A stretch of 64,000 nt of DNA from Steroidobacter gossypii (lineage in GTDB: Bacteria; Pseudomonadota; Gammaproteobacteria; Steroidobacterales; Steroidobacteraceae): positions 744,001-808,000 of the forward strand of contig NZ_JAEVLS010000003.1 of NCBI RefSeq assembly GCF_016801985.1, given 5' to 3'. Below, in pieces: positions 46,075 through 57,631 of the stretch (position 1 is its first letter; the number at the start of each line of letters is the position of its first letter). The notes under the pieces were generated by a model. That model was given only the letters and a program-made list of their open reading frames with translations, was not told the origin of the DNA and did not search any database. The translations under genes were made by a program, and so were the position numbers.

Positions 46075-48003
46075 ATGCCTGTAATCACCCTCCCAGACGG
46101 AAGCCAACGCAGCTACGCAGAGCCCGTCTCGGTCGAGAAAGTCGCCGCCGACATTGGCGCGGGCCTCGCGAAGGCGGCGCTGGCGGGCAAGGTGGACGGC
46201 CGCCTGGTCGATACCTCGCACGTCATTGATGAGGATGCGAGCCTCGCGATCATCACGAGCCGCGACGCCGAAGGCGTCGATGTCATCCGCCATTCCACCG
46301 CGCACCTCCTCGCGCAGGCGGTGAAGCAACTGTTTCCCGAAGCACAGGTCACCATTGGCCCGGTGATCGAAGATGGCTTTTATTACGATTTCGCCTACAA
46401 GCGCCCGTTCACGACCGAGGATCTCGCGGCCATCGAGGCGCGCATGCACGAGCTCTCCGAGGCCGATCAGAAGGTCACGCGCCGGGTGATGAGCCGCAAT
46501 GATGCGGTCGAGTTCTTCCGCAATCAGGGCGAGATCTACAAGGCCGAGATCATCGCGAGCATTCCGGAGAAGGAAGAGATCAGTCTGTATGGGCAGGGCG
46601 ACTGGGTCGATCTGTGCCGCGGCCCGCACGTGCCAAGCACGGGCAAACTGAAAGCGTTCAAGTTGATGAAGGTCGCAGGCGCGTATTGGCGCGGCGATTC
46701 TCGCAACGAAATGCTCCAGCGCATCTACGGCACCGCCTGGGGCGATGAGAAGTCGTTGAAGGCGTATCTGACTCGCCTCGAAGAGGCTGAGAAGCGCGAC
46801 CACCGCAAGCTGGGTAAGGAACAGGACCTGTTCCATTTTCAGGAGGAAGCGCCGGGCGCCGTGTTCTGGCATCCGAAGGGCTGGACGCTCTTCCAGACCC
46901 TGATCGCCTACATGCGGGAGTACCAGGGCAGGGCCGGCTGGCAGGAAGTGAGCGCGCCGGAGGTCATGGACATCAAGCTCTGGAACGCCTCGGGGCACCT
47001 TGCGACCTTCGGTGAGAACATGTTCTTCACCGAGCTGCCGGACAAGCGCAAGTTCTGCTTGAAGCCCATGAACTGCCCGGGTCACGTGCAGATCTTCAAT
47101 CAGGGCATTCGCAGCTACCGCGATCTGCCGCTGCGCTTTGCGGAGTTCGGCAAGGTGCATCGGTACGAGCCTTCCGGTGCCTTGCACGGCCTCATGCGGG
47201 TGCGCGCCTTCACCCAGGACGATGGCCACAGCTTCGTCGCGCTCGATCAGCTGTTCGATGAAGCGGTGAACCTGACCCGACTGATCCTGGGGATCTATGC
47301 CGATTTCGGCTTCACTGACGTGCGCATCAAGTTCTCGGATCGTCCGCCGAAGCGGGTGGGGTCGGATGAGGTCTGGGACACGGCGGAAGCTGCCCTCAAA
47401 CAAGCGGTTACAGCCGCCGGCCTCGAATACACCTTAAATCCGGGCGAGGGCGCGTTCTACGGCCCCAAGCTTGAATTCGTGCTTCGGGACGCCATTGGGC
47501 GGGACTGGCAGTGCGGCACCCTGCAGGTCGACTTGAACATGCCGGGCCGGCTGGGGGCGCACTATATCGGTGAGGATGGCCAGAAGCACACCCCGGTCAT
47601 GTTGCACCGGGCCATGTTTGGCTCGCTCGAGCGCTTCACGGGCATCCTGATCGAGCATTTCGCGGGCAAGTTGCCGACCTGGCTCGCGCCGGTGCAGGCT
47701 GTGGTGCTGAACATCACCGACGGCCAGGCCGAGTACGTGCGTAGCGTCACTGAAACCCTGAAAAATCAGGGGCTTCGGGTCACTTCGGACTTGCGCAACG
47801 AAAAAGTCGGCTTTAAGATCCGCGAACACACCCTGCAGCGGGTGCCCTACCTGTTGGTGGCGGGCGACCGCGAAGCAGGTTCGAATTCTCTGGCCGTGCG
47901 CACCCGTAATGGCAAAGACTTAGGCGCGATGCCCGTCGAGAGCATCGCGCAGAAGCTCATCGCCGAAGTTACCAGCCGTGGCCGGACTAGCTTGGAGGTA
48001 TAA
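46075..48003 (+). CDS. thrS: Threonyl-tRNA synthetase
   Basis: A 642-residue class II synthetase. N-terminal TGS domain ([20 protein letters not shown]), the editing domain with the [11 protein letters not shown] motif near residue 73, catalytic motif 2 ([34 protein letters not shown]), motif 3 ([21 protein letters not shown]) and a C-terminal anticodon-binding domain. It charges tRNA-Thr and hydrolyses mischarged Ser-tRNA-Thr. It is the first gene of the thrS-infC-rpmI-rplT-pheS-pheT-ihfA unit; its stop is 3 nt before the presumed infC start. Confidence 0.98.
   Translation: MPVITLPDGSQRSYAEPVSVEKVAADIGAGLAKAALAGKVDGRLVDTSHVIDEDASLAIITSRDAEGVDVIRHSTAHLLAQAVKQLFPEAQVTIGPVIEDGFYYDFAYKRPFTTEDLAAIEARMHELSEADQKVTRRVMSRNDAVEFFRNQGEIYKAEIIASIPEKEEISLYGQGDWVDLCRGPHVPSTGKLKAFKLMKVAGAYWRGDSRNEMLQRIYGTAWGDEKSLKAYLTRLEEAEKRDHRKLGKEQDLFHFQEEAPGAVFWHPKGWTLFQTLIAYMREYQGRAGWQEVSAPEVMDIKLWNASGHLATFGENMFFTELPDKRKFCLKPMNCPGHVQIFNQGIRSYRDLPLRFAEFGKVHRYEPSGALHGLMRVRAFTQDDGHSFVALDQLFDEAVNLTRLILGIYADFGFTDVRIKFSDRPPKRVGSDEVWDTAEAALKQAVTAAGLEYTLNPGEGAFYGPKLEFVLRDAIGRDWQCGTLQVDLNMPGRLGAHYIGEDGQKHTPVMLHRAMFGSLERFTGILIEHFAGKLPTWLAPVQAVVLNITDGQAEYVRSVTETLKNQGLRVTSDLRNEKVGFKIREHTLQRVPYLLVAGDREAGSNSLAVRTRNGKDLGAMPVESIAQKLIAEVTSRGRTSLEV
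47994..47998 (+). promoter_or_regulatory. Shine-Dalgarno of infC, inside the end of thrS
   Basis: GGAGG, 8 nt before ATC 48007. No ATG, GTG or TTG lies at a usable distance, so this site decides for the rare ATC start of infC. Confidence 0.8.
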
Positions 48004-48006
48004 CGC

Positions 48007-48531
48007 ATCGCTGCTCCCATAGGAAAGCGCATCCGGCGCAATGAAGAGATCACCTCGCCACAGCTGCGAGTGATCGATGCTGCCGGCGAACAGATGGGCG
48101 TCATGAGCCGCTACGACGCGCTGCAGATGGCACAAGCTGCCGAGCTCGACCTGGTTGAAGTATCGCCCACGGCCGAGCCGCCGGTTTGCCGCATCATGGA
48201 CTTTGGCAAATACTTGTTCGAGCAGAACAAGAAAGCGCACGCAGCGAAGCGCAAGCAGAAGCAGATACAGATCAAGGAAGTGAAGTTTCGCCCCGGCACC
48301 GAGGAAGGCGATTACCAGGTCAAGCTGCGTAATCTGATCCGCTTCCTGGAGGAGGGCGACAAGGCCAAGGTGACCATGCGGTTCCGTGGCCGGGAAATGG
48401 CTCATCAGGAAGTCGGCCGTGAATTGCTCGGGCGAGTTCAAGCGGACCTGGCGCCGTACGCCACGGTCGAGCAGAACCCGCTCATGGAAGGACGGCAGAT
48501 GGTGATGATGTTCGGACCTAAGAAGAAGTAG
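48007..48531 (+). CDS. infC: Translation initiation factor IF-3
   Basis: A 174-residue factor that binds the 30S subunit, proofreads start codons and keeps subunits apart. N-domain ([40 protein letters not shown]), linker ([20 protein letters not shown]) and C-domain ([26 protein letters not shown]). The frame is open from the thrS stop but has no canonical start before GTG 48070, which would cut off the N-domain. ATC 48007 with GGAGG 8 nt ahead fits the family length. An AUU-type rare start is known to give IF-3 autoregulation in E. coli. Confidence 0.93.
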   Translation: MAAPIGKRIRRNEEITSPQLRVIDAAGEQMGVMSRYDALQMAQAAELDLVEVSPTAEPPVCRIMDFGKYLFEQNKKAHAAKRKQKQIQIKEVKFRPGTEEGDYQVKLRNLIRFLEEGDKAKVTMRFRGREMAHQEVGRELLGRVQADLAPYATVEQNPLMEGRQMVMMFGPKKK

Positions 48532-48548
48532 GTCGTCGAACAAAACAA

Positions 48549-48580
48549 GCGAGCCTTGATTGTAAAAAAATCAGGCTCGC
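48549..48580 (+). other. Hairpin in the infC-rpmI spacer
   Basis: GCGAGCC-TGATT pairs with AATCA-GGCTCGC (one bulged T), loop rich in A. It is followed by CACAAGTG, not a T-run, so it is more likely an mRNA-processing or ribosomal-protein leader element than a terminator. Confidence 0.6.
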
Positions 48581-48692
48581 CACAAGTGAACGGCAATGTT
48601 TCCAACGAAACGGCGCCGTCCCGCCTGACAGGGCAAGGGCTCAAGCAAGAGCTCGAGTTCCTCAAAGGCTAACAATCGAATCGAGACATGAA

Positions 48693-48890
48693 ATGCCTAA
48701 GTTGAAGACCAACCGGGCAGCGGCGAAGCGTTTTCGCCAGACTGCCAAAGGGTTCAAGCGAGCCCAATCGCATCGTCGTCACATCCTCACCAAGAAGCCC
48801 AGCAAGCGGAAGCGTCAGCTGCGCGCGCCTTCGATGGTCGCAAAGCAGGACCTGGTGCGCATGGAGCAGTTGCTCCCGAACGCGAAGTGA
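48693..48890 (+). CDS. rpmI: Ribosomal protein bL35
   Basis: A 65-residue basic large-subunit protein with the typical [20 protein letters not shown] start and the conserved [15 protein letters not shown] segment. Standard position between infC and rplT. A 161-bp spacer upstream carries a hairpin that could be the leader through which L20 regulates this pair in other bacteria; the regulation is inferred. Confidence 0.98.
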   Translation: MPKLKTNRAAAKRFRQTAKGFKRAQSHRRHILTKKPSKRKRQLRAPSMVAKQDLVRMEQLLPNAK

Positions 48891-48901
48891 GGAGATAGAC
48901 A

Positions 48902-49270
48902 ATGGCACGCGTTAAAAGAGGCGTCATCGCTGGCGCACGTCACAAGAAGATCCTCAAGAAGGCGAAGGGCTACTACAACGCCCGTCGCAAAGTCTTCCGC
49001 GCCGCGAAGCAGGCCGTCATCAAGGCCGGCCAGTATGCGTATCGCGATCGCAAGACCAACAAACGCAACTTCCGCGCGCTGTGGATCACGCGCATCAATG
49101 CCGAAGCGCGCGTTCACGGCTTGTCTTACAGCAAGCTGATCGCAGGCTTGAACCTCGCGGGTCTCTCCATCGACCGCAAGGTGCTGGCCGACATCGCGAT
49201 GAACGATCCGGCGGCGTTTGGAGTGATCGCGCAGAAGGCGCGGGACAGCCTGCTCAGGAAAGCAGCCTGA
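48902..49270 (+). CDS. rplT: Ribosomal protein bL20
   Basis: A 122-residue large-subunit assembly protein; binds 23S rRNA early. Typical [20 protein letters not shown] start, [18 protein letters not shown], and the globular C-terminal half ([20 protein letters not shown]). GGAG 8 nt upstream; it starts 11 bp after rpmI. Confidence 0.98.
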   Translation: MARVKRGVIAGARHKKILKKAKGYYNARRKVFRAAKQAVIKAGQYAYRDRKTNKRNFRALWITRINAEARVHGLSYSKLIAGLNLAGLSIDRKVLADIAMNDPAAFGVIAQKARDSLLRKAA

Positions 49271-49276
49271 TCTTAA

Positions 49277-49339
49277 AGCGCCTCGCTTGGGGCGCTCACA
49301 ACGTTGAGTGAATCGGGCGTCCATAGTGGCGCCCGATTC
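49277..49339 (+). terminator. Two hairpins between rplT and pheS
   Basis: AGCGCC (49277-49282) pairs with GGCGCT (49291-49296). GAATCGGGCG (49310-49319) pairs perfectly with CGCCCGATTC (49330-49339). Neither has a proper T-run (GTCTCAG follows), so partial termination or processing ahead of pheST is likely. I found no Phe-rich leader peptide of the E. coli pheM type. Confidence 0.55.
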
Positions 49340-49355
49340 GTCTCAGAAGACCTGA

Positions 49356-50474
<1,119 letters not shown>

Positions 50475-50496
50475 TTGGATTCTTGGGAACGGTGCG

Positions 50497-52878
50497 ATGA
50501 AGATCAGTCTGAATTGGCTGCGTGACTGGGTGGATGCGGGCGATGACGTGCCGGCGCTTGCGCACGCGTTGACGATGGCGGGGCTCGAGATCGAGGGCGT
50601 CTCGGCCGCAGGCCCCAAGCTTCCCGGCGTCGTTGTCGGTGAAGTGAAGTCGGTCACCAAACATCCCGATGCCGAGAAGCTGAATGTCTGCGTCGTCTCG
50701 ACAGGCAAAGAAGAATTCCAGATCGTCTGTGGCGCGCCGAACGTTCGCGTCGGCATGAAGGCGCCCCTTGCGACCATCGGCGCGAAGCTGCCCGGTGGGA
50801 TGGAGATCAAGCGCGCGAAGCTGCGCGGCGTCGAGTCCTTCGGCATGCTGTGCTCGGCGCGCGAGCTTGCGATCAATGAAGAGGCCTCGGGCCTCTATGA
50901 TCTGCCGGCGGATCTGCCGGCGGGGCAGGATCTCATCGAGGCGCTCGGCCTCGATGACACGATCTTCGAAGTGAATCTCACGCCCAATCGTGGCGATTGC
51001 ATGAGCGTGGCGGGCGTCGCGCGTGAAGTGGCGGCCGCTCGGGCGACGCCGTTGCATGCGCCTGAGATCAAGGCCGTGGCCGCGACCATCCAAGATGCGT
51101 TTCCGGTTCGCATCGACACGGGCGGCTCCGCCGATGCGCCGGTCGGTTGTTATAAATTCGTCAGTCGCGTCGTTCGCGGCATCCGTCCGAACGCCGCCGC
51201 GCCGTTCTGGATGCAGGAGCGTCTGCGTCGGGCGGGACTGCGTCCGATCAGTGCCGTCGTCGACATCACCAACTATGTGATGCTGGAGCTCGGCGCGCCG
51301 ATGCACGCGTACGATCTCAACCGTTTGAGCGGCGGCATCCAGGTCCGCTTCGCAAAGCAGGGCGAGAGCTTGAAGTTGCTCGACGGCCGCGAGATCACGC
51401 TCACGCCCGACGTGCTCGTCATCGCCGATGAGCGTTCCATTCTCGGCATGGCGGGCGTCATGGGCGGTGAAGACTCCGGCATCGGAAGCGACACCGTCGA
51501 TGTGCTCTTCGAATGCGCGTTCTTCGATCCGAATGATGTCGCCGGTCGGGGCCGTCGCTATGGTCTGATCACGGATGCCTCGCAACGCTTCGAGCGCGGC
51601 GTCGATCCGCAGTTGCAGGAGCGCGCCATCGAGCGCGCAACGCACCTGCTGCTGGACAGCGCCGGCGGCAATGCCGGCCCGACGGTGGTCACGCGCGCAT
51701 CGCGCAGCTATCCGGCGGCGCCGGCCATTCGCGTGCGTCATTCGCGCATCGAGCATGTGCTGGGGGTGAAGATCGAGGCCGCCATCGTGCAGCAGCTCCT
51801 GACCCGCCTCGGCATGACGGTGAGCGGGGCGGCCGGCGAGTGGCAGGTGACGCCGCCGAGCTGGCGTTTCGACATCCGCATCGAGGAAGATCTGATCGAG
51901 GAGGTCGCGCGCCTCTACGGCTTCGACAACATTCCGGAAGCGCCCGAGTCCGGCGCGCATGAGGTGGCGCCGTGGACCGAAACCCGCGTTCGCAACGAGC
52001 GTGCGAGCGACCTGCTCGTCGATCGCGGCTATCAGGAAGCGATCAATTACGCCTTCACCGACGCCGCGGCCCAGGCGCTGTTGTGCCCCGAGCCTGCGAT
52101 TGCGCTCAGCAATCCGATCTCGGCCGAGCTTGCGGTGATGCGCGTATCGCTGTGGCCGGGGCTGCTCGCCGCGCTCGGCAGCAATCAGCGCCGTCAGCAG
52201 CCGCGCGTGCGCCTGTTCGAAGTCGGTCGTCGCTATTCGGCGTCAGCTGAGACGGAAGTGATCGCGGGCGTCGCGGCGGGCGCCGCGTTGCCAGAGCAAT
52301 GGGGTAGCGATGCGCGGAAAGTGGATTTCTTCGACGTTAAGGCCGACGTCGAAGCGCTGATCGCATTGACCGGCGCCAGTGATGAGTTCCGGTTCGTCGC
52401 AGAGTCCCATCCGGCGCTGCACCCCGGTCAATCCGCGCGGATCTATCGCGGCGATCGCGCCGTGGGGTGGTTGGGCGCCGTGCATCCGGAGCACACGAAG
52501 CGCCTGGATTTGACATATCCGGTGTTCGTATTCGAGTTCGAGACGCAGGCGGGTCTCACCGCAGTCGTGCCGCAGTTCGAGGAGATCTCCCGATACCCGG
52601 CCATCCGTCGGGATATTGCCTCGATCGTCGATGAAGGCCTGCCCGTGGAAGCGGTCCGAGCGGTCGTTGAAAAGAGTGCAGGGAGCCTGCTCAAGCGCCT
52701 CACGGTGCTCTCCGTGTATCAGGGGCAGCAGTTGCAGAAAGGCAAGAAAAGCATAGCCTTAGGCCTGCAATTGCAGGATACTTCCCGGACGCTGACGGAC
52801 AGCGAAGCCGACGCCCTGGTGGCGCAGGTCGTCGAACAATTGGGCCGTCAACTCAAGGCCACCCTCCGGGACCAATGA
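50497..52878 (+). CDS. pheT: Phenylalanyl-tRNA synthetase beta subunit
   Basis: A 793-residue structural and editing subunit. N-terminal B1 region ([20 protein letters not shown]), an EMAP-II-like tRNA-binding domain ([20 protein letters not shown]), the B3/4 editing domain, the B5 domain ([20 protein letters not shown]), and the C-terminal anticodon-binding FDX-ACB domain ([20 protein letters not shown]). It hydrolyses mischarged Tyr-tRNA-Phe. GGAACGGTGCG precedes the ATG. Confidence 0.97.
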   Translation: MKISLNWLRDWVDAGDDVPALAHALTMAGLEIEGVSAAGPKLPGVVVGEVKSVTKHPDAEKLNVCVVSTGKEEFQIVCGAPNVRVGMKAPLATIGAKLPGGMEIKRAKLRGVESFGMLCSARELAINEEASGLYDLPADLPAGQDLIEALGLDDTIFEVNLTPNRGDCMSVAGVAREVAAARATPLHAPEIKAVAATIQDAFPVRIDTGGSADAPVGCYKFVSRVVRGIRPNAAAPFWMQERLRRAGLRPISAVVDITNYVMLELGAPMHAYDLNRLSGGIQVRFAKQGESLKLLDGREITLTPDVLVIADERSILGMAGVMGGEDSGIGSDTVDVLFECAFFDPNDVAGRGRRYGLITDASQRFERGVDPQLQERAIERATHLLLDSAGGNAGPTVVTRASRSYPAAPAIRVRHSRIEHVLGVKIEAAIVQQLLTRLGMTVSGAAGEWQVTPPSWRFDIRIEEDLIEEVARLYGFDNIPEAPESGAHEVAPWTETRVRNERASDLLVDRGYQEAINYAFTDAAAQALLCPEPAIALSNPISAELAVMRVSLWPGLLAALGSNQRRQQPRVRLFEVGRRYSASAETEVIAGVAAGAALPEQWGSDARKVDFFDVKADVEALIALTGASDEFRFVAESHPALHPGQSARIYRGDRAVGWLGAVHPEHTKRLDLTYPVFVFEFETQAGLTAVVPQFEEISRYPAIRRDIASIVDEGLPVEAVRAVVEKSAGSLLKRLTVLSVYQGQQLQKGKKSIALGLQLQDTSRTLTDSEADALVAQVVEQLGRQLKATLRDQ

Positions 52879-52891
52879 GCGGGACAGCAGC

Positions 52892-53191
52892 ATGGCACTG
52901 ACCAAAGCGGAGATCGCAGAAGCATTATTCGACCAGCTGGGTCTGAACAAGCGTGAAGCTCGCGAGCTGGTTGACTTGTTCTTCGAGGAACTGCGCGCCT
53001 CGCTCTCCACCGGCGAGCAGGTGAAACTCTCCGGATTCGGCAACTTCGATCTGCGTGATAAAAACCAGCGCCCGGGGCGCAACCCCAAGACCGGCGAGGA
53101 GATCCCCATCAGCGCCCGTCGCGTGGTGACGTTCCGCCCTGGCCAAAAATTAAAAGCTCGAGTCGAGGCCTATGCTGGAAGCAGGCAATAA
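52892..53191 (+). CDS. ihfA: Integration host factor alpha subunit
   Basis: A 99-residue DNA-bending protein ([40 protein letters not shown] with the NPKTGE arm carrying the Pro that intercalates). It pairs with IhfB to make sharp bends in recombination, replication and promoter complexes. Located 13 bp after pheT, as in other gammaproteobacteria. Its last 20 bp overlap the next MerR-like gene. Confidence 0.97.
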   Translation: MALTKAEIAEALFDQLGLNKREARELVDLFFEELRASLSTGEQVKLSGFGNFDLRDKNQRPGRNPKTGEEIPISARRVVTFRPGQKLKARVEAYAGSRQ

Positions 53192-53528
53192 TTCCGAACT
53201 GCCGGCCATTCCCGGCAAACGTTACTTCACCATCGGCGAGGTGAGCGAATTGTGTGGCGTGAAGCCACACGTGCTGCGGTATTGGGAACAGGAGTTTCCT
53301 CAGCTCAAGCCGGTGAAACGCCGCGGCAATCGTCGTTACTACCAGCGCCAGGACGTGCTCGTCATCCGGCAGATCCGCTCCTTGCTGTACGAACAGGGCT
53401 TCACCATTGGTGGCGCGCGGAATCGGTTGCAGGGCGATGAGGCACGGGATGACCTGACGCAGGCACAGCAGATCGTGCGGCAGATCCGGGTGGAGTTGGA
53501 AGAGGTGCTGCGGATTCTGCGGCGGTAG
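53172..53528 (+). CDS. MerR-like transcriptional regulator of the ihfA operon
   Basis: A 118-residue protein with a MerR HTH ([40 protein letters not shown], then [19 protein letters not shown]) and a short coiled-coil end ([17 protein letters not shown]). It lacks any ligand domain. Found after ihfA in many gammaproteobacteria; its targets are unknown to me. Start overlaps ihfA by 20 bp. The tRNA-Pro often found next is not here. Confidence 0.92.
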   Translation: MLEAGNNSELPAIPGKRYFTIGEVSELCGVKPHVLRYWEQEFPQLKPVKRRGNRRYYQRQDVLVIRQIRSLLYEQGFTIGGARNRLQGDEARDDLTQAQQIVRQIRVELEEVLRILRR

Positions 53529-53625
53529 CGCTGCGAGGAAACGCGTACTTCTGGTCGGGGTTCAGCCGCGCTCGGGGTTGATCTAACAACGAGAACCCTG
53601 AGGTCCAGCCCGGAGGGACGAGCCC

Positions 53626-53835
53626 ATGTCAGCGGATATCGAAGCTCGAAGAAAGGCCGTCATCAAGCAAGCCGCCGAGTGGTATGTGCGGTGCATGGAT
53701 CAGGATATGACGCTGCAGGAGTGTGAAGAGATGCACCGGTGGCTCGAGGCCTCCGTCGAGCACGAGGTGGAGTTCGCCAGCATGTTCAGGCTGGATGCGC
53801 ACCTCATCCTGCATTCGAAGCGCGTGCTGCAGTAG
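53626..53835 (+). CDS. Stand-alone FecR N-terminal domain (DUF4880) protein
   Basis: A 69-residue protein with the DUF4880 pattern (VIKQAAEWYVRCMDQDMTLQ, ECEEMHRWLEASVEHEVEFA) and nothing after it: no membrane helix and no FecR domain. GGAGGG lies 9 nt before ATG 53626. It resembles the protein at 37492-37722 in layout (AAxWYVR...WL...). No sigma factor or TonB receptor is next to it. A free-standing sigma-binding peptide is a possible role, by inference only. Confidence 0.68.
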   Translation: MSADIEARRKAVIKQAAEWYVRCMDQDMTLQECEEMHRWLEASVEHEVEFASMFRLDAHLILHSKRVLQ

Positions 53836-54186
53836 AGGCGCCGCAGAACCCGCAAGAACGACCTGGGGAAAGCAGGATCCGCGCCTGCGCTCCACCTGGT
53901 TGAACCGGCGAACCCATCGGTGATGGCGCGCCGACGAATTCATCAACTTCCGGCAACGATGATCTGCACGAAGAAGTCAGCGTCGCAGGAGATGCAACGC
54001 GCAGATCGACGAAGTAATCCCCATCCGCCTCAGGCCCGGCGCCCGCTTGACCCGTCTTTGTATCACGTCCATTGCATGGGCGGGTCGCTGCCGCGAGGTT
54101 ATCCTGCAAGCATCGTCGCAGCCGGCAATGCCTGTCATTGGATGTACTGCGTTCTTCCTCTGTCGCAGCCGGGGTAAGCTGACCTC
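53836..54186. other. Intergenic, nothing recognised
   Basis: About 350 bp. Open frames on both strands are short and look non-coding. Confidence 0.4.
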
Positions 54187-54450
54187 ATGCCACCAGAGCA
54201 CCAGTTCGCACCGCTCTATCGCGCCACCGTCGGGCGCGAAGTCTTCGATGAGCCGTTAGAGTGGCGCGTCGAAGATGCATCCGGCGCATTGATCTGCACC
54301 GTCTACGATGGAGGCATGGCGGCCAGGATCGCGACGGCGCTCAACCTTGCTGAGAAAGCCGCGGCCGGCGCTGGCCTTCCGGAGATGGCCGATGCGCTCG
54401 AGCGCTACTTGGCAGCGCGCCATCGGCAGGCCTCGTCCCGCAGCCCGTGA
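54187..54450 (+). CDS. Hypothetical protein
   Basis: An 87-residue acidic-to-neutral protein (MPPEHQFAPLYRATVGREVF, EWRVEDASGALICTVYDGGM, AARIATALNLAEKAAAGAGL). The pattern of a short beta sheet followed by an amphipathic helix looks like a real small domain with normal third-position GC, but I do not recognise a family. There is no strong ribosome site; ATG 54187 is the first start of the frame. Confidence 0.5.
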   Translation: MPPEHQFAPLYRATVGREVFDEPLEWRVEDASGALICTVYDGGMAARIATALNLAEKAAAGAGLPEMADALERYLAARHRQASSRSP

Positions 54451-55162
54451 TGTCTCGAAAGGTGAGATTCGAGAACGGGTCGAACGAGCGTTCTCACAGG
54501 GCGACGCGCGCCTGTACGCTGATGCTCAGGGATTCCAGAGGTGAGCGTGATGGCGCTGCCCGCCGGATCGCATCTCGCATTGTCCGGTGGTGAGCGATAC
54601 GAGGCTGCCTCAGTGAACGCAGGGCTGGTCATCGCGTCCGTCGCTTTGCGTTTTCATTCCGGTGAACCGGCAGCGATATTCCCTGAGTGTCGAGGGGCAG
54701 CAGCGCCTCGCGCCTCGCTCAGCTGTCGCATCGAATCGAGCCGCACGATGAAGTCGAGGGCGCCCGAGCATCCGCTCGGGCAGCGTCCTGACCTCGTTTG
54801 AAATCCTCGGCGGTGCTCATCGGCTGCCGGGCGGAACCGCGCAGCCGTGGGCATTTCACGATTTGTGTCTGGTGATCAGCTCGCCCGATGTGTCTGCTGC
54901 ACTTCATTGTGACGACTGTCGGGCGCGGCCTCGGGGGTTCGGTCCCCGCATCACACTGATGACACTCGATACATGATCCCTCATCAACGGCTCGCTTTGA
55001 AATGTCCCTCAGCGTGGGCACGATCGAGTCACGCGAAAGGAGAATGAGCGGGTCTCAGGGTGGGCGGCGGAGGCTCCGCTCGACTCAGGCCGGCGGTTTC
55101 AACCTTTCGGTGCTTAGCGATCGCAGGGTGATGCGCCTTGCACGGGAAGAGGGCGCCCGAGC
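54451..55162. other. Intergenic, nothing recognised
   Basis: About 710 bp. Frames such as 54541-54801 (plus) lack ribosome sites and family patterns. It belongs to the gene-poor tract that continues to the right edge. Confidence 0.4.
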
Positions 55163-55606
55163 TCAATCGCTGTTCGGCCAGGTGAGGATGGCCCTCACCT
55201 TGGTGGCAACATTCGTGAGGGGTATCTGCGCGCGCCATCTGGACTCGAGATCATCCGGCGAGATGATGACGTGGACCCACGCCTCCCAGGACTGCTCGAG
55301 CATCGAGCGATCGACGCGCAGGCAGGCGAGGCCATGCTGCTTCAGCGCGTCGTCCACCGCGTTGGCCTGAGTTGCATCCAGGCATTCCCAGGCGCCGCCG
55401 AAGAGTTCGAACAAAGCCGCGATCGGCCGGCCCACGCGGGCTGAGAGAGGTACGAAGTAACCTTCGGCTTCCGGATGGGCGCATGCGTAGCCTGCCGCCT
55501 GGTTCGAATAGCGCACTCCGGTCGGCGCCTTGACGATCAGGCCGAGGTCGGGAACGGCGTCCAGGATGACGAGTGGGGAGTTGGCTTTAGTCATCGATGC
55601 AGGCAT
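55163..55606 (-). CDS. Hypothetical protein, possibly DUF6210-like
   Basis: A 147-residue protein with a clear globular pattern (DLGLIVKAPTGVRYSNQAAG, YACAHPEAEGYFVPL, IAALFELFGGAWECL, CLRVDRSMLEQSWEAWVHVI). The GLIV...GV.Y.NQAAGYA.HPE.EG..VPL string recalls DUF6210 proteins, which have no known function; this assignment is from memory of the pattern and is tentative. The start may be ATG 55606 or the next Met (55594). Confidence 0.58.
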   Translation of the reverse strand: MPASMTKANSPLVILDAVPDLGLIVKAPTGVRYSNQAAGYACAHPEAEGYFVPLSARVGRPIAALFELFGGAWECLDATQANAVDDALKQHGLACLRVDRSMLEQSWEAWVHVIISPDDLESRWRAQIPLTNVATKVRAILTWPNSD

Positions 55607-56011
55607 CCGTCATGGGAAAACGACGGGCGGTGAGCGCAGCCGCTCGTGCTCGTACGACGGCGACGATGCGGCGGCGTGTGCGGGTTGGTGTGTGATCTGG
55701 CCGTGGGCGCCGGTGCGTGCGTGTACGACATGCTTGCGTGCTCTGATTCGCGCGAGGATGACCCATCGCACGCGGGGCGGGCACCGTGCCAGCTGCGAAA
55801 ACATCACTATAGTGGTCGAGCGACGCCTCGATGCCGATCCCGAAAATGCAGGGCTGATGCCGACGTCCGTTGAATCGGCGTGACGCAGCCGCCATCGGGG
55901 ATAGCGGCCAGCGCCGAGTGCCTTGCGAGCACGCGGCGTGACTCGCACGTGCTCGAACCGCATATGCCGCAGCCGTAGACCTGCGCGGGCATTGCGGATG
56001 TCGTCTTCGCT
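55607..56011. other. Intergenic, nothing recognised
   Basis: About 400 bp. Open frames exist on both strands, as usual in GC-rich DNA, but none shows a family pattern. Confidence 0.35.
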
Positions 56012-56413
56012 TCAGCACGCACCGGAGCGTGGGCGCCTTTGAGCGCGACGATGACATCTCTTGCGTCGAGGGTCGGGCTCGGCTTGCTGCGCGGTTCCGC
56101 GCGGGCGTGGCCGGCCGTGCATCCGATGCGCTCGCATCGGACACGCTTTGCGGCGTGCATTCGCATGCTTCGCGGCGAGCCATTGCTCGATGTCCTGCCG
56201 TCGCCATCCGAGTCTCTTGCCCTGATAGCGCTGAGGTTGTGGAAATCGCCCGATCAATATCAGGGCCGATAACAGGCGCCGCGGGCGTCGAGTGAGGCGC
56301 GCCACCTCGTGATCCGTCAGCAGCGTGGTCCATTCCGGGCAGCGCTCGTTGATCCATCGCGACAGGCGAAGGCGAGAGCAACCCTCCAGTTGATTGCGTA
56401 CATGTGAGCTCAT
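56012..56413 (-). CDS. AlpA-like small HTH protein with basic tail
   Basis: A 133-codon frame. Residues 25-80 (LLTDHEVARLTRRPRRLLSA, LILIGRFPQPQRYQGKRLGW, RRQDIEQWLAA) follow the AlpA/excisionase helix-turn-helix with the wing W-x-x-x-(D/E)IxxW. AlpA-like proteins regulate excision of prophages and islands. The remainder is Arg-rich with no pattern and may be read-through. No integrase is found in the window, so the link to a mobile element is only suggestive. Confidence 0.5.
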   Translation of the reverse strand: MSSHVRNQLEGCSRLRLSRWINERCPEWTTLLTDHEVARLTRRPRRLLSALILIGRFPQPQRYQGKRLGWRRQDIEQWLAAKHANARRKACPMRAHRMHGRPRPRGTAQQAEPDPRRKRCHRRAQRRPRSGAC

Positions 56414-57370
56414 GTGAAGTCCTTTTCGTGGTTGGGTTCGCTTGAAACGGGAGTGTCACGAGCGACATGTTCAACCCGACAGGCGCTGCAGTCAGGGGGA
56501 GGAATCGCCGCAAAATCGGCGAAACCCGGGGGGAATTCAGTTTGCGCTCACGGCGGCGGCGTTCGTGAGCGCCCTCGGGTCATCCCCTGGCGCTCACAAA
56601 GGGGAGGCGCAAGCGCCAGGATTTGCGCCTGCCGACGGCCTTTCCTCAACAGCCTGTCGTCACGCGCGTGGGCCGGCGGACGGCGCGTGCTCGATCCACA
56701 CACGATCTGTCAGCGGCGCAAAACGCCGCGATATCGACGTCGGTCATCCGGATGACGCGACCGGGGTTCGATGCGCATCATTGAGACGATGCGCGGGTCG
56801 CGGCGACGCCTGCTGCTCAGGCAGGCGCCCGCATCGCCCTGCCGGCGCTGAGGCTCGTAGCGCTCGCAAGAGGAGACATCTTCATCCACGCCAACCCGCG
56901 GCGCGCCGTGCAGCCCGCGTCGGTTTCTGCTGTGGGAGCGGCCATGCACCGCTTGTTCAGTCGATGAGACGTTTTGATCTGCTGCTGCGGCGGCGAAGAA
57001 TGAGATGACTGTTCGAAAGGGCGCGGGTCAGCGGGGCATCGCCCGAAGCCTGGCCAGGATGAAGCCACCGCGATGCAAAGCGAGAGCCCGCCGCTGGAGT
57101 GCCTGCGGTAGCAGCACCAGCGTTCCCGCGTCGATGTCGCTGAGGTGGATGGCCCGCCTGCCGCGTCGGCGAACGCCGGGCAGGCACGCCGGAAGCACCG
57201 TAGCGCCCAATGTTTTGCATTGGCGTGCATCCGTGTCAGTTCGTTCCGCCGAGCGCTCACGCATCTCTGCCGAACGGGGCTGGCAGGGACGACGGCAGCC
57301 CGTTCCTTGACGGAACCGAGCCGGGGCGCGGGGTGTTAGGAGGCATCTGTATAAAGACACAGTTGACGAG
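56414..57370. other. Nearly 1 kb without a supported gene
   Basis: Frames are open on several strands, but none has a ribosome site with a family pattern. Short protein-like pieces on the minus strand (e.g. IHLSDIDAGTLVLLPQALQR near 57060-57120) hint at a decayed gene. Confidence 0.35.
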
Positions 57371-57631
57371 ATGACCACTGACTCCCAACGCGGTCCTGTG
57401 GCACAGGCGCCCTTTCGAGAGCCTGAGCAATGGAAGACGGGCGATGAGCCCATGACGGCGGCCCAACGCTCTTACTTGCAGACGCTCGCGACGGAAGCCG
57501 GAGAGAGCGTTGATCCTGAGATCGAATTGACGAAAGCCGAGGCCGCCGTACGCATCGAGGAACTGCAGAAGCAGACGGGCGGGGGGAATCGGCGTAGCGG
57601 GGCGCGCGAATGCGTGACCTCAAGGAACTGA
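57371..57631 (+). CDS. DUF3072 domain protein
   Basis: An 86-residue protein. The central part (EQWKTGDEPMTAAQRSYLQT, ELTKAEAAVRIEELQKQTG) is the DUF3072 pattern: a 'TGDEPMT.AQ..YL..L' helix followed by 'LTKAEA..RI.ELQ'. Such proteins are small, soluble and of unknown function. There is no strong ribosome site. The last ~15 residues (after GGGNRRSG) are probably an unconserved tail. Confidence 0.7.
   Translation: MTTDSQRGPVAQAPFREPEQWKTGDEPMTAAQRSYLQTLATEAGESVDPEIELTKAEAAVRIEELQKQTGGGNRRSGARECVTSRN

Noticed and set aside
45753-46088. N-terminal extension of the hydroxyproline dehydratase
   Set aside because: The extra 112 residues are Arg-rich, precede the family start and run into the thrS promoter and start.
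55587-56513. 308-codon minus-strand frame
   Set aside because: Low-complexity, Arg/Ala/Ser/Pro-rich, overlaps the more protein-like AlpA-type frame and has no family pattern.
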